Source: Synergistaceae bacterium
Lineage (GTDB): Bacteria; Synergistota; Synergistia; Synergistales; Aminobacteriaceae
DNA: 7,848 nt
Assembly: GCA_031270755.1 (NCBI GenBank)
Contig: JAISWV010000310.1
Coordinates: 1 to 7,848, forward strand
Reading direction: 5' to 3'
Under the pieces are notes generated by a model that ran no database searches, was not told where the DNA came from, and saw only the letters and a list, made by a program, of their open reading frames with translations. Shown piece by piece: positions 1 to 6,790 of the stretch (the stretch's first letter is position 1; every line of letters starts with the position of its first letter). The position numbers and the translations under genes are program-made.

Positions 1-2
1 GG

Positions 3-250
3 GCATCTTGGCGTGGCCGATCTTCTTATTGGATCGACCTGCTGTTGGTGTTGTTCCTGGTTTTGATCGTCAATGCCGTGGCGCCCGGTCCCGTGCTCCC
101 CAAGGGGAACGACCGCTCCGAAACGTCCTGAAACTTCTCTTCGCCGACTTGGCCGGGACGGGCACGCTGACCCGAGTTTTCTCGTTCCTCGGGCTGGGGG
201 TGCTTTTGATGCTGGTCGGCTGGCTGGCCCCGCTGCGCTCCGACCCTTAG
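3..250 (+). pseudogene. C-terminal fragment of a DUF2339-like membrane protein, apparently frameshifted
   Basis: The fragment enters from the left edge. From about 132 to the stop at 248-250, one frame reads RPLRNVLKLLFADLAGTG and then TLTRVFSFLGLGVLLMLVGW. This resembles the last part of DUF2339 predicted membrane proteins, where a K.F..DLAG motif is followed by a final transmembrane helix (family knowledge from memory). Upstream of about 110 that frame looks like non-coding shadow. The neighbouring frame instead reads a leucine-rich membrane stretch (DLLLVLFLVLIVNAVAPGP) and stops at 129-131. The simplest reading is one gene with a frameshift near 100-125, close to short C and G runs. It could also be a sequencing indel, or two overlapping short gene ends. 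The function of DUF2339 proteins is not established. No terminator hairpin is evident after the stop. Confidence 0.45.
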
Positions 251-306
251 ACGACAATCGCGCCTTTCGCTTTTCTCACCCACAACACGTTGGTTAGAGA
301 ATTTCG

Positions 307-371
307 TCATACTGATTTATTCGGTCTGCTATACTTGGCACGTCAAAATATGCTGACATGTAAAGAGGGGG
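307..371 (+). promoter_or_regulatory. Extended -10 promoter and ribosome binding site for the AlbA_2 gene
   Basis: TGCTATACT at 327-335 is an extended -10 element (TGN followed by TATACT at 330-335). The -35 position, around 307-312, reads TCATAC and is poor, as is common for extended -10 promoters. Transcription would start near 342. AGAGGGGG at 364-371 is the only purine-rich ribosome binding site before the ATG at 385. Its 13-base spacing is longer than usual, so initiation may be modest. The rest of the gap between 251 and 384 shows nothing else recognisable. Confidence 0.4.
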
Positions 372-384
372 TTTTTGTTAAAGA

Positions 385-1581
385 ATGAATGAAACTCAAT
401 TGATGATGGAGGTCTCGCGGGGAGAGGACAGCCGCCATCAATTCAAGCTGAACTTTACGAACACCGACGCTCTGGCTTCAGAACTGATTGCTTTCGCCAA
501 CAGCGAAGGGGGCCGGTTGTTTATTGGCGTTTCCGATAACGGAGAAGTCAAAGGGCTTTTAAAAAGCGACATCTCACGGCTCAACCAGATGCTTTCAAAT
601 GCGGCGTCGCAAAATGTTCACCCGCCTGTAAACCCCATATCCGAAAACGTTTCGGTGAAAAATGGGCTGGTCATGATCGTAACTGTGGAAAAAGGGTTGA
701 ATAAACCCTACGTGGATACACAAGGAAGAATATGGGTCAAGAATGGGGCCGATAAACGCAGCGTAACGTCCAGGGAAGAAATGCAGAGGCTTTTCCAGTC
801 TTCAGGTTTGATCTATGCCGACGAAACGCCGGTTACATCGGCATCTTCCAACGACATTGACTTGGAAAAGTTTGCGAGTTATTTTGAGCGGAGGTATCGC
901 GGAAAAATTGAACCGACCTCTCGAGAATTATCACGGCTTTTGAGGAATCTCAATTTATCGCGCAACGAAACCCCCACCTTGGCCGGAATTCTGCTTTTCG
1001 GCAAGATGCCGCAGATTTTCAAGCCGGCTTTTATGGTAAAAGCGGTAAATTTCCCCGGCACAGTAATCAGCGGCAGCAGTTACATCGACAGAGAAGAAAT
1101 CGACGGTACGCTTGTGGAGCAATACAACCGAAGTATGGCCTTTATCAGGCGCAATCTGCATCACATACCGAGCGGCTCCAGTTTCAACAGCCAGAGCGTG
1201 CTGGAAATTCCAGAGGCTGTTTTTGAAGAATTATTGGTAAACGCTCTGATACATCGCGACTATTTTATCTACGCGCCCATCCGGTTGCTGCTTTTTGCCG
1301 ACCGGGTAGAGATCGTCAGCCCAGGTTGTCTTCCCAATCACCTGGATACCGAACAGATTCACTACGGGGTGTCGAATTTGCGAAATTCGTCTCTGGCGTC
1401 CCATGCCTTTTACCTGTTGCCTTACAGTGGCATCGGAAGCGGAATACCAAGGGCGTTTGCCGCTTGGCAGGAAATCAGGTTTGTCAACGACCGAAAGGCA
1501 AACCAATTTGCGGCTATCGTGCAACGAAAACGCGGCTTGTCGGATGCGCCGCCCGACAAATTTCGACAGCAAGCGGATTGA
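385..1581 (+). CDS. AlbA_2 / RecG-like ATP-binding protein, lacking its C-terminal winged helix
   Basis: This is a soluble 398-residue protein of the family often annotated as 'ATP-binding protein', 'putative DNA-binding protein' or 'RecG-like transcriptional regulator'. Residues about 14-135 form an AlbA_2 (Schlafen-type) nucleic-acid-binding domain, with the hallmark SEGGRLFIGVSDNG at 40-53. Residues about 177-207 (TSRELSRLLRNL to LAGILLFGK) are the conserved linker. Residues about 275-380 form the HATPase_c_4 region, with ELLVNALIHRDY at 282-293, SPG at 312-314 and a glycine-rich GIGSGIPRA at 349-357. Family members usually run on to a winged helix, for a total nearer 450-500 residues. Here the frame becomes anomalous after QFAAIVQRKR (about residue 383) and stops early, while the winged-helix sequence continues in another frame to about 1671. 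The ATG at 385 is the only start consistent with the full AlbA_2 domain. Its composition looks more AT-rich than that of the liv genes, consistent with later acquisition. Physiological role unknown; related genes occur singly or near mobile and defence loci. Confidence 0.8.
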   Translation: MNETQLMMEVSRGEDSRHQFKLNFTNTDALASELIAFANSEGGRLFIGVSDNGEVKGLLKSDISRLNQMLSNAASQNVHPPVNPISENVSVKNGLVMIVTVEKGLNKPYVDTQGRIWVKNGADKRSVTSREEMQRLFQSSGLIYADETPVTSASSNDIDLEKFASYFERRYRGKIEPTSRELSRLLRNLNLSRNETPTLAGILLFGKMPQIFKPAFMVKAVNFPGTVISGSSYIDREEIDGTLVEQYNRSMAFIRRNLHHIPSGSSFNSQSVLEIPEAVFEELLVNALIHRDYFIYAPIRLLLFADRVEIVSPGCLPNHLDTEQIHYGVSNLRNSSLASHAFYLLPYSGIGSGIPRAFAAWQEIRFVNDRKANQFAAIVQRKRGLSDAPPDKFRQQAD

Positions 1582-1671
1582 ACGATCGAGAACATTTTAC
1601 CAATTCCGTCCTGAAACTGTTGCTTAAACACGGCTTGATTGAAATGACGTACCCAGACAGACCACGCAGCA
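1570..1671 (+). pseudogene. Out-of-frame winged-helix remnant of the AlbA_2 protein
   Basis: In the frame displaced from the preceding gene, this stretch reads SGLNDREHFTNSV, LLKHGLIEMTYPDRPRSS. It matches the end of many AlbA_2/HATPase_c_4 proteins, which close with a helix-turn-wing of the type LKDREHFRKNYL...GLIEMTIPDKPRSR (recalled family pattern). It is therefore the missing C-terminal DNA-binding wing of the gene ending at 1581. It was separated from that gene by a small deletion or frameshift in about 1535-1575. Similarity ends after PRSS; the following residues (VMISESMGTV) are antisense to the PepV-like remnant on the other strand. Programmed frameshifting is less likely, because no slippery heptamer or stimulatory structure is obvious and the wing itself is cut short. 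Confidence 0.65.
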
Positions 1672-2082
1672 GCTCAGTCATGATCTCGGAGTCCATGGGA
1701 ACGGTGTAAGGAACGCCGCCTCCCGTCAGGGTGGCAGCCAGGCCCGCGTCCTTGAATTTGGCGTCGACCTTCTCCTCGATCTCCTCCCCGCCCTGGTGCG
1801 GAGTCTTGGTCAGGACGTCCGCCCCCGGACCGGCGTTCGGTCGCATAGGCGCGCACACAATTCCATCCGCCGTAGTCCTCCGTCGTGCCGAAGAAAAGCC
1901 GGATGCGGCGCGTGAGAAGAACGCCGGATTCCTTGATGGCCTTGAGAGAATAGGTGTCGGGTAATTTGGTTATAGGACTCGATCTTCAAAAATTCCTGGG
2001 TCACCGCAATTTGATCTTCCCGGCTCGCGTCGACAACGGCATCGATATCCTTCACCGCAGATAGGAACTCTTCATCGTACAT
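1672..2082 (-). pseudogene. Degraded PepV/Sapep-like M20 dipeptidase
   Basis: This is the wreck of a zinc dipeptidase of the M20 PepV/Sapep type, read from three frames. Block A (2082 to about 1965) starts with ATG and reads MYDEEFLSAVKDIDAVVDAS and EDQIAVTQEFLKIES, like a PepV N terminus. Block B (about 1967-1845) reads TYSLKAIKESGVLLTRRIR and LFFGTTEDYGGW, matching the family's YALKALK...RRIRLIFGTDEESGW segment. Block C (about 1848-1672) reads RPNAGPGADVLTK, EEIEEKVDAKFKDAGLAA and VPYTVPMDSEIMTELL, like the C-terminal part that precedes a ...PKDSPLVKTLL motif. The region between A and B, including the metal-binding H.D motif, is missing, as are much of the middle and the true C terminus. 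Only about 135 codons remain of a family length near 460-480, so it cannot be active. The start lies 5 bases after the livF stop, implying former co-transcription with the importer. Apart from this remnant and the winged-helix remnant, 1582-2087 contains no intact gene. Confidence 0.7.
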
Positions 2083-2087
2083 CGTCT

Positions 2088-2789
2088 TCACCCGCCCAAG
2101 TAGGCTTTTTTCACTTCGTCGTTGTTGAGGAGGTCTTTCGCGTCCGCCTTCATGGCGATCTTGCCCGTCTCCAGCACGTAGCCCCGATGGGCCACGGAAA
2201 GCGCCATTCTGGCGTTCTGCTCCACCAGCAGAATGGTCACCCCCGCCTTGTTGAGTTCTTTTATGATGTCGAAGATCTGCTGCACCAGCACGGGAGCGAG
2301 GCCCATAGACGGCTCGTCCATCATCATCAGCCGCGGAAGACACATCATCGAACGTCCCAGGGCCAGCATCTGCTGCTCTCCGCCCGACAGCGTGCCCGCT
2401 ATCTGCCGCTGTCTCTCCTCGATTCGGGGAAAACGCCGGTAAACGTCCCCCAAAGTGCCCTTGTTTTTTTCCTTCGCCTGGATGTATCCGCCCATCTCGA
2501 GGTTTTCCTCCACCACCAGCTGTTGAAATATCTTCCGCCCTTCCGGCACATGGGAAAGACCTTTTTGCACGAGTTTATAGGGTTCGTATGAGCTGATATC
2601 CTCGCCCATAAAACTGATTCTGCCGCCCTTCGAGCGCAGGAGCCCCGAGACGGTCTTCAAGATGGTGCTCTTGCCCGCGCCGTTCGCCCCGATCAAGGTG
2701 ACGATCTCCCCCTGGGCCACCTCGAAGGAAACGTTCTTCACGGCGTGTATAGAGCCGTAATAAACATCCATATTTTCCACTTTGAGCAT
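2088..2789 (-). CDS. livF: Branched-chain amino acid ABC transporter ATPase LivF
   Basis: This is one of the two cytoplasmic ATPases that drive the Liv importer; it pairs with LivG under the LivH-LivM permease. The 233 residues are the normal family length. Visible motifs are Walker A GANGAGKST (34-42), the LivF-typical VPEGRKIF segment (81-88), ABC signature LSGGEQQ (134-140), and Walker B LMMMDEPSMGLAP (154-166). At the switch position there is LLVEQNA (187-193), where LivF proteins carry Gln instead of His. The ATG is preceded by AAGGAA at a suitable distance, and 30 bases separate it from the livG stop. The C terminus, VKKAYLGG, is typical. It is the last intact gene of the operon; the PepV-like remnant begins 5 bases further on. 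No terminator hairpin is visible directly after the stop, consistent with a lost downstream gene. Confidence 0.96.
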   Translation of the reverse strand: MLKVENMDVYYGSIHAVKNVSFEVAQGEIVTLIGANGAGKSTILKTVSGLLRSKGGRISFMGEDISSYEPYKLVQKGLSHVPEGRKIFQQLVVEENLEMGGYIQAKEKNKGTLGDVYRRFPRIEERQRQIAGTLSGGEQQMLALGRSMMCLPRLMMMDEPSMGLAPVLVQQIFDIIKELNKAGVTILLVEQNARMALSVAHRGYVLETGKIAMKADAKDLLNNDEVKKAYLGG

Positions 2790-2819
2790 GAATTTCCTTA
2801 CCTTCCTCTATTTCTTTTT

Positions 2820-3593
2820 TTACTCTCCTCTTTGCTGTCCGAGATATGCCTCGATGACCAACGGATTGTTCTTGATCTCGTCGGGTGTTCCCTGAGCGAT
2901 GATGAGACCGTAGTTCAAGACCAAAATACGCTCGCACATGCCCATGACGAGGCTCATGTCATGCTCGATCAAAATGATCGCCACGTCGAACTTGTCCCGG
3001 ACGTCATGGATCGTGCGCATGAGCTCCGCCGTCTCCGAGGGGTTCATCCCCGCCGCGGGCTCGTCCAGCAGCAGCACCTTGGGGTTCGTCGCCAGAGCCC
3101 GGACGATCTCCAGGCGGCGCTGGGCTCCGTAGGGCAGGCTTCCGGCAGGAGCGTCCGACAATTCCTCCATATCGAACACGGCCAAAAGCTCCCGGCCAAG
3201 TTTCGCCGCCGCGGCTTCTTCCTTCCAATAAGAAGGGAGGCGCAGCCAGGCCGAGAACAGGGAATAAGTCATGCTGTTGTGCAGACCTATCTTCACGTTG
3301 TCCAGCACCGAAAGAGACTTGAACAGCCGGATATTCTGAAAGGTCCGGGCGATGCCGTTCCGGGTGACCTCGTGGGTGGATTTCCCCAGGATGTTTTTGC
3401 CCGTCAGGCGGATTCCGCCTTTGGACGGCTGGTACACGTTGGTGAGCACGTTGAATACCGTGGTCTTGCCTGCGCCGTTGGGCCCTATGAGCCCCACGAT
3501 CTCCCGGTTCCGCACCTGTATGTTGAAGTCGTCCAGAGCCTGAAGGCCGCCGAAATTTATCCCCAGGTTCGATATGTCGAGAACGGGCGTCAT
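2820..3593 (-). CDS. livG: Branched-chain amino acid ABC transporter ATPase LivG
   Basis: This is the second ATPase subunit of the Liv importer, 257 residues long and full length for the family. It shows Walker A GPNGAGKTT (37-45), Q-loop Gln86 within ARTFQNIRLF, signature LPYGAQRRLEI (153-163), Walker B VLLLDEPAAGMNPSE (173-187) and switch His211 in IEHDM. The C terminus, EIKNNPLVIEAYLG, is the usual LivG ending. The signature has PYG in place of the common SGG, which is normal for LivG. The ATG lies 4 bases after the livM stop, and its ribosome binding site (GGAAGGGAAG) falls inside the last livM codons. Translation of the two genes is therefore likely coupled. Confidence 0.96.
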   Translation of the reverse strand: MTPVLDISNLGINFGGLQALDDFNIQVRNREIVGLIGPNGAGKTTVFNVLTNVYQPSKGGIRLTGKNILGKSTHEVTRNGIARTFQNIRLFKSLSVLDNVKIGLHNSMTYSLFSAWLRLPSYWKEEAAAAKLGRELLAVFDMEELSDAPAGSLPYGAQRRLEIVRALATNPKVLLLDEPAAGMNPSETAELMRTIHDVRDKFDVAIILIEHDMSLVMGMCERILVLNYGLIIAQGTPDEIKNNPLVIEAYLGQQRGE

Positions 3594-3597
3594 GTAC

Positions 3598-4623
3598 TCA
3601 CTTCCCTTCCGCTTCCGCAGGCGCTTCTTTTATTGCTTTTTTCAGGAGCTTGTCCCGCAGCAGTGCGAAGAAATCGTCCAAGGTGTCTCCCAGAGAAAAA
3701 TCGTAACGGCCGCACAGTCCGGAGGGCTTGAAGATCATGACCGCCACCAGCAAAAGGGAGTAGATCACCATGCGGTACTCCGCGAAACCCCGCAAAAGCT
3801 CCGGCAGAATCGTCAAGACTGTCGCCGACACCACCGAGCCGAAGAGCGACCCCAGCCCGCCCAAGACCACGATCACCAGTATCTCCGCCGACTTCATGAA
3901 CCCGAAAGACGAGGGGTCCAGGATACTGAGATAATGGGCGTAAAGCCCTCCGGCGACGCCGGCGAAGGCGGCCGATACGGAAAAGGCCAAGACCTTGTAG
4001 TAGGTGGTGGGGATCCCCGACGCCTCGGCCGCGATTTCGTCCTCGCGTATGGAGAGGATGGCCCGGCCGTGGCGCGATTTGATGAGGGTGCTGAGAGCGA
4101 ACAGCGTGATGAGCACGAAAATGTAGACCCAAGTGACGGTGGTTTGCCTGCCGATGCCCCTGAGACCGTAAGCGCCGCCGGTGAATTTCAGGTTCAAGAT
4201 GATCACCCGTATGATCTCGCCGAAGCCCAAGGTGAGGATAGCCAGGTAATCGCCCTTGAGCCGCAGCGCCGGCAGGCCGATGAGCACGCCGAAGACCGCC
4301 GCCGCCAGGCCGCCCAGGACCAGAGCCAGGGGAAGTTCCAGGTTGGTGGGAAGGTTCACCGACATGGAAAACAGCGCCGCGGTGTAAGCGCCCACCGACA
4401 TGAACCCGGCGTGCCCCAGGGGCAGCTGGCCCATAAAGCCGGCCGAGAGGTTGAGGCTCACCGCCAGAATGATGTTGAACCCGATGGGGATCAGCATCAG
4501 CGCTTGGTAACGGTTCAAAACTTTAGTGTCGATGAGAATCATGAGGACGATGTACAGTCCCGCGGCGGCGGCGGCGTTGAGCGCGTATCTGAAGGGGACG
4601 TTTTTGAGCAATCGCGTCGTCAT
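3598..4623 (-). CDS. livM: Branched-chain amino acid ABC permease LivM
   Basis: This is one of the two inner-membrane permease subunits that form the substrate channel with LivH; it has 341 residues. Hydrophobic segments are visible at about 17-31, 40-60, 65-85, 97-120, 125-144, 163-181, 210-232, 245-273 and 284-299. Family motifs include LSAGFMGQLPLGHAGFMSVG (59-78), RLKGDYLAILTLGFGEIIR (121-139), the cytoplasmic ATPase-contact loop GRAILSIREDEIAAEASGIP (186-205) and VVLGGLGSLFGSVV (252-265). Like LivH it has a KPSGL.GR element near the end (299-306), followed by a charged tail (about 310-341) rich in Lys and Glu. The ATG follows the livH stop by 7 bases, with GAGG of a ribosome binding site overlapping that stop. 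Confidence 0.95.
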   Translation of the reverse strand: MTTRLLKNVPFRYALNAAAAAGLYIVLMILIDTKVLNRYQALMLIPIGFNIILAVSLNLSAGFMGQLPLGHAGFMSVGAYTAALFSMSVNLPTNLELPLALVLGGLAAAVFGVLIGLPALRLKGDYLAILTLGFGEIIRVIILNLKFTGGAYGLRGIGRQTTVTWVYIFVLITLFALSTLIKSRHGRAILSIREDEIAAEASGIPTTYYKVLAFSVSAAFAGVAGGLYAHYLSILDPSSFGFMKSAEILVIVVLGGLGSLFGSVVSATVLTILPELLRGFAEYRMVIYSLLLVAVMIFKPSGLCGRYDFSLGDTLDDFFALLRDKLLKKAIKEAPAEAEGK

Positions 4624-4630
4624 GCCGCCC

Positions 4631-5506
4631 TCACACTTTCTCGCTTTGGGGCCGTCCGAAAATTCCCGAGGGCTTTACCAGCAGCACGACGATCAATATT
4701 CCGAACACCACCGCGTCGGTCAGCTGGGAGCTGATGTAGCCCTTGGTGAGGCTCTCGGCGATTCCGATGCACAGCCCGCCGGTCATGGCGCCCGGGAGGG
4801 AGCCTATGCCCCCCAAGACGGCCGCCACGAAGGCTTTGAGGCCCAGCATCGATCCCATGGTGGGCTGTATCTGCGAATAAGAACAGCAATAGAAAATGGC
4901 CCCCACAGCGGCCAGGCCCGAGCCCAGGGCAAAGGTGAAAGAAATGGTGTTGTTGACGTTGATACCCATGAGCTGCGCCGTTTCGTTGTCTTCCGAGACG
5001 GTCCGCATGGCTTTGCCTATTTTGGTCTTCTTCACCAACAAGGTAAGCCCGGCCATGATGGCGATGGACACCGCTATAGTCACGGTCGTGGCGTTGGAAA
5101 ACTGCCTTTCGCCCACCGTCACCGTTCCCGTGAACATATTCGCGAACATTCTGGGGTTCGCCGAAAACAACAACTGTACCACGTTCTGCAGCAGCAGGCT
5201 CACCCCTATGGCCGTCACTAAAAGCGAGAGCCTGCCGGACTTTCGCAAGGGTTTGTAGGCTATCTTCTCTATCAGCATGCCGAGAACGGAGCATATGACG
5301 ACGGAAGCCAGCGCCGCAATCCACGCGGGGACGGAAAAATGGGACATGAGGTACCAGGTGCTGTAGGCACCCACCATGATAATGTCGCCGTGGGCGAAAT
5401 TGACCAGCTTCACGATCCCATAGACCATGCTGTATCCCAGCGCCACAAGAGAGTATATGCTTCCTATCTGAAGGCCATTTATCATCAGATACACGAGGGT
5501 CATCAT
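4631..5506 (-). CDS. livH: Branched-chain amino acid ABC permease LivH
   Basis: This is the partner permease of LivM; its 291 residues are normal for LivH. Motifs include the N-terminal GLQIGSIYSLVALGYSMVYG (11-30), the diagnostic KLVNFAHGDIIMVGAY (33-48), the ATPase-contact loop KIGKAMRTVSEDNETAQLMG (162-181), AVLGGIGSLPGAMTGG (229-244) and a terminal VKPSGIFGR (277-285). Eight or so membrane segments are apparent. Two adjacent Met codons begin the protein. The first, at 5506, is favoured because AAAGGA lies 7 bases upstream of it. The gene follows livK after a 110-base gap containing a hairpin and T-tract, and it is closely followed by livM, so livHMGF form one tight translational unit. Confidence 0.95.
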   Translation of the reverse strand: MMTLVYLMINGLQIGSIYSLVALGYSMVYGIVKLVNFAHGDIIMVGAYSTWYLMSHFSVPAWIAALASVVICSVLGMLIEKIAYKPLRKSGRLSLLVTAIGVSLLLQNVVQLLFSANPRMFANMFTGTVTVGERQFSNATTVTIAVSIAIMAGLTLLVKKTKIGKAMRTVSEDNETAQLMGINVNNTISFTFALGSGLAAVGAIFYCCSYSQIQPTMGSMLGLKAFVAAVLGGIGSLPGAMTGGLCIGIAESLTKGYISSQLTDAVVFGILIVVLLVKPSGIFGRPQSEKV

Positions 5507-5523
5507 AAAACAGTCCTTTACCC

Positions 5524-5585
5524 AATAAAATAAAAAACCGGCGGAAGCAGGGCTAAAACGCGTCTTTCGCGCCTCTGCGCCGCCG
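5524..5585 (-). terminator. Hairpin with T-tract between livK and livH (attenuator-type terminator)
   Basis: Read on the minus strand, the outer stem pairs CGGCGG (5585-5580) with CCGCCG (5544-5539). Inside it GCAG (5578-5575) pairs with CTGC (5550-5547), GGC (5573-5571) with GCC (5553-5551), and GCG (5570-5568) with CGC (5562-5560) around a five-base loop. The stem has small bulges and one larger one-sided bulge. It is followed at once by TTTTTTATTTTATT (about 5537-5524). This is the form of a Rho-independent terminator. Its position, after the binding-protein gene and before the permease gene, suggests partial termination so that livK transcript exceeds livHMGF. No alternative anti-terminator pairing was obvious. 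Confidence 0.75.
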
Positions 5586-5616
5586 ACTGCTTAAAAATTT
5601 AAAAAACGGCAATTCC

Positions 5617-6756
5617 TCAATATTTTTCAGCGAAAGCGTAAGCGCCTTTCTCGATTTTGATGATGGAGACCTCCTTCACGGGGTTGTTGTTCTTGAAGGT
5701 CATGTGCCCCGTCACGGCGTCCAGGTCGGTGGCCGCCATTTTATCGATGACCGCCTGGTAGGATTCGGGGGTCGCCCCGATTTCCACGCCGTCCGCGGCG
5801 GCCTTCTTGATGGCCTCGAGGAGGATGAATGCGGCATCGTAACCCAGAGCGGCGAGAGAGGAGGGCGTAGAGCCGTAGTCGGCCTCGTAGTTTTTGCGGA
5901 AGTCCTGCACCAGGGGGGAGGGATCGCCGCTGAAGTAGTGGTTCGCGAAATGCAGGCCCTCGAAGACCGAGGTGTCCGCGCCCTCTATCGCCAGGATCCC
6001 GTCGGCTCCGTCCACCCCCAGGAAGGTGGCTGTGATACCGGCTTTCCTCGCCTGGGAACTGATGAGGTACACCTTGTTGTAATAGTCCGGTATGAAGAGG
6101 ACGTCGGGGGCCAGGGCCGCGATGCGAGTGAGCTGCGCATTGAAGTCCACGTCGTCGGTGGCGTAGCTTTCCGCTGCTGCCACCTCCAGGCCGACTTCGG
6201 CGGCGCTGGCGTTGAAGGCGTTATAAAGGCCCGTAGAGTAGGCGTCGGAGACGTTGTAGATGACAGCCGCCTTCTTTGCGCTCAATTTTGCGGCGGCAAA
6301 CTTGGCCATCGTACCGCCTTGGAAAGGATCCTCGAAACAGGCGCGGAAGTAGTTCTTTCCGTAGGTCGTCACGTCCGGGTGGGTGGCCGTGCCCGTGATG
6401 CCGGGAATGTTGTCGCTCGCGGAGGCCTCGGCCACACCGAAAGTAGGCGAACTCGTGACCGGGCCGATCAAAGCCGCGACTTCATCGGCCGTGACGAGCT
6501 TGTTGTACGCGTTCAAGGCTTCGGTGGGGTCTCCTTTGTCGTCGTAAATGACCAGTTCGATTTTTCGGCCGCCCGCGCCGCCTGCCGCGTTGAAGGTTTT
6601 GGTATAGAGCTCCGCGCCGTTTTTAGCTTGGATTCCATACATGGCCACACCGCCGGTGAGAGGGGCGATGATGCCGATCTTGATGGGCTCGGCACCGAAA
6701 GCGAGGCTTCCACAACAGAGAGATAAAACCACAACCAACGTCAAAATTTTTCTCAT
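5617..6756 (-). CDS. livK: Branched-chain amino acid ABC transporter substrate-binding protein
   Basis: This exported solute receptor captures the amino acid outside the membrane and delivers it to LivHM. It is a type I periplasmic binding protein (Peripla_BP_6) of 379 residues. Residues 1-22 form a signal peptide (MRK, hydrophobic LTLVVVLSL, cleavage probably around AFG/AE at 21-23). Cys14 and Cys15 lack a proper lipobox, so a lipoprotein is unlikely. The mature start, PIKIGIIAPLTGGVAMYG (24-41), is typical. Putative ligand-backbone contacts are the TSSPT segment (101-105) and TGTATHP (121-127), with DAYSTG (171-176) and GVDGADG (247-253) further along. The last position has Asp where the E. 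coli protein uses Glu. It is the first gene of the operon, with an excellent AGGAGGAGAG ribosome binding site 6 bases before the ATG and a strong promoter upstream. Exact specificity (Leu/Ile/Val or another amino acid) cannot be read from sequence, so the symbol is by operon position. Confidence 0.93.
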   Translation of the reverse strand: MRKILTLVVVLSLCCGSLAFGAEPIKIGIIAPLTGGVAMYGIQAKNGAELYTKTFNAAGGAGGRKIELVIYDDKGDPTEALNAYNKLVTADEVAALIGPVTSSPTFGVAEASASDNIPGITGTATHPDVTTYGKNYFRACFEDPFQGGTMAKFAAAKLSAKKAAVIYNVSDAYSTGLYNAFNASAAEVGLEVAAAESYATDDVDFNAQLTRIAALAPDVLFIPDYYNKVYLISSQARKAGITATFLGVDGADGILAIEGADTSVFEGLHFANHYFSGDPSPLVQDFRKNYEADYGSTPSSLAALGYDAAFILLEAIKKAAADGVEIGATPESYQAVIDKMAATDLDAVTGHMTFKNNNPVKEVSIIKIEKGAYAFAEKY

Positions 6757-6790
6757 GTTACTCTCCTCCTATTAAATATACTAAAAACAT

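Noticed and set aside
1540..1671. Programmed ribosomal frameshifting joining the AlbA_2 protein to its winged helix
   Set aside because: No slippery heptamer or following structure is evident, and the wing itself is truncated at 1671, so loss by mutation is the simpler explanation.
1810..2343. A 177-codon minus-strand frame running from inside livF through the dipeptidase remnant
   Set aside because: Its first part is out-of-frame livF. Only the part starting at 2082 is meaningful, and it is block A of the PepV-like remnant.
2745..4734. Long plus-strand open frames (328 and 386 codons) opposite livF, livG and livM
   Set aside because: They are antisense shadows of GC-rich genes with clear family motifs on the minus strand. 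Their translations are rich in Arg, Gln, His and Gly and show no recognisable domain.
4620..5525. A 301-codon minus-strand frame overlapping livH in another frame
   Set aside because: It covers the same span as livH, which has all expected LivH motifs. The alternative has the low-complexity Arg/His/Gly look of an out-of-frame reading.
5704..6726. A 340-codon plus-strand frame opposite livK
   Set aside because: It is a mirror of the livK coding strand, with no ribosome binding site or domain. livK has a signal peptide and conserved binding-protein motifs.
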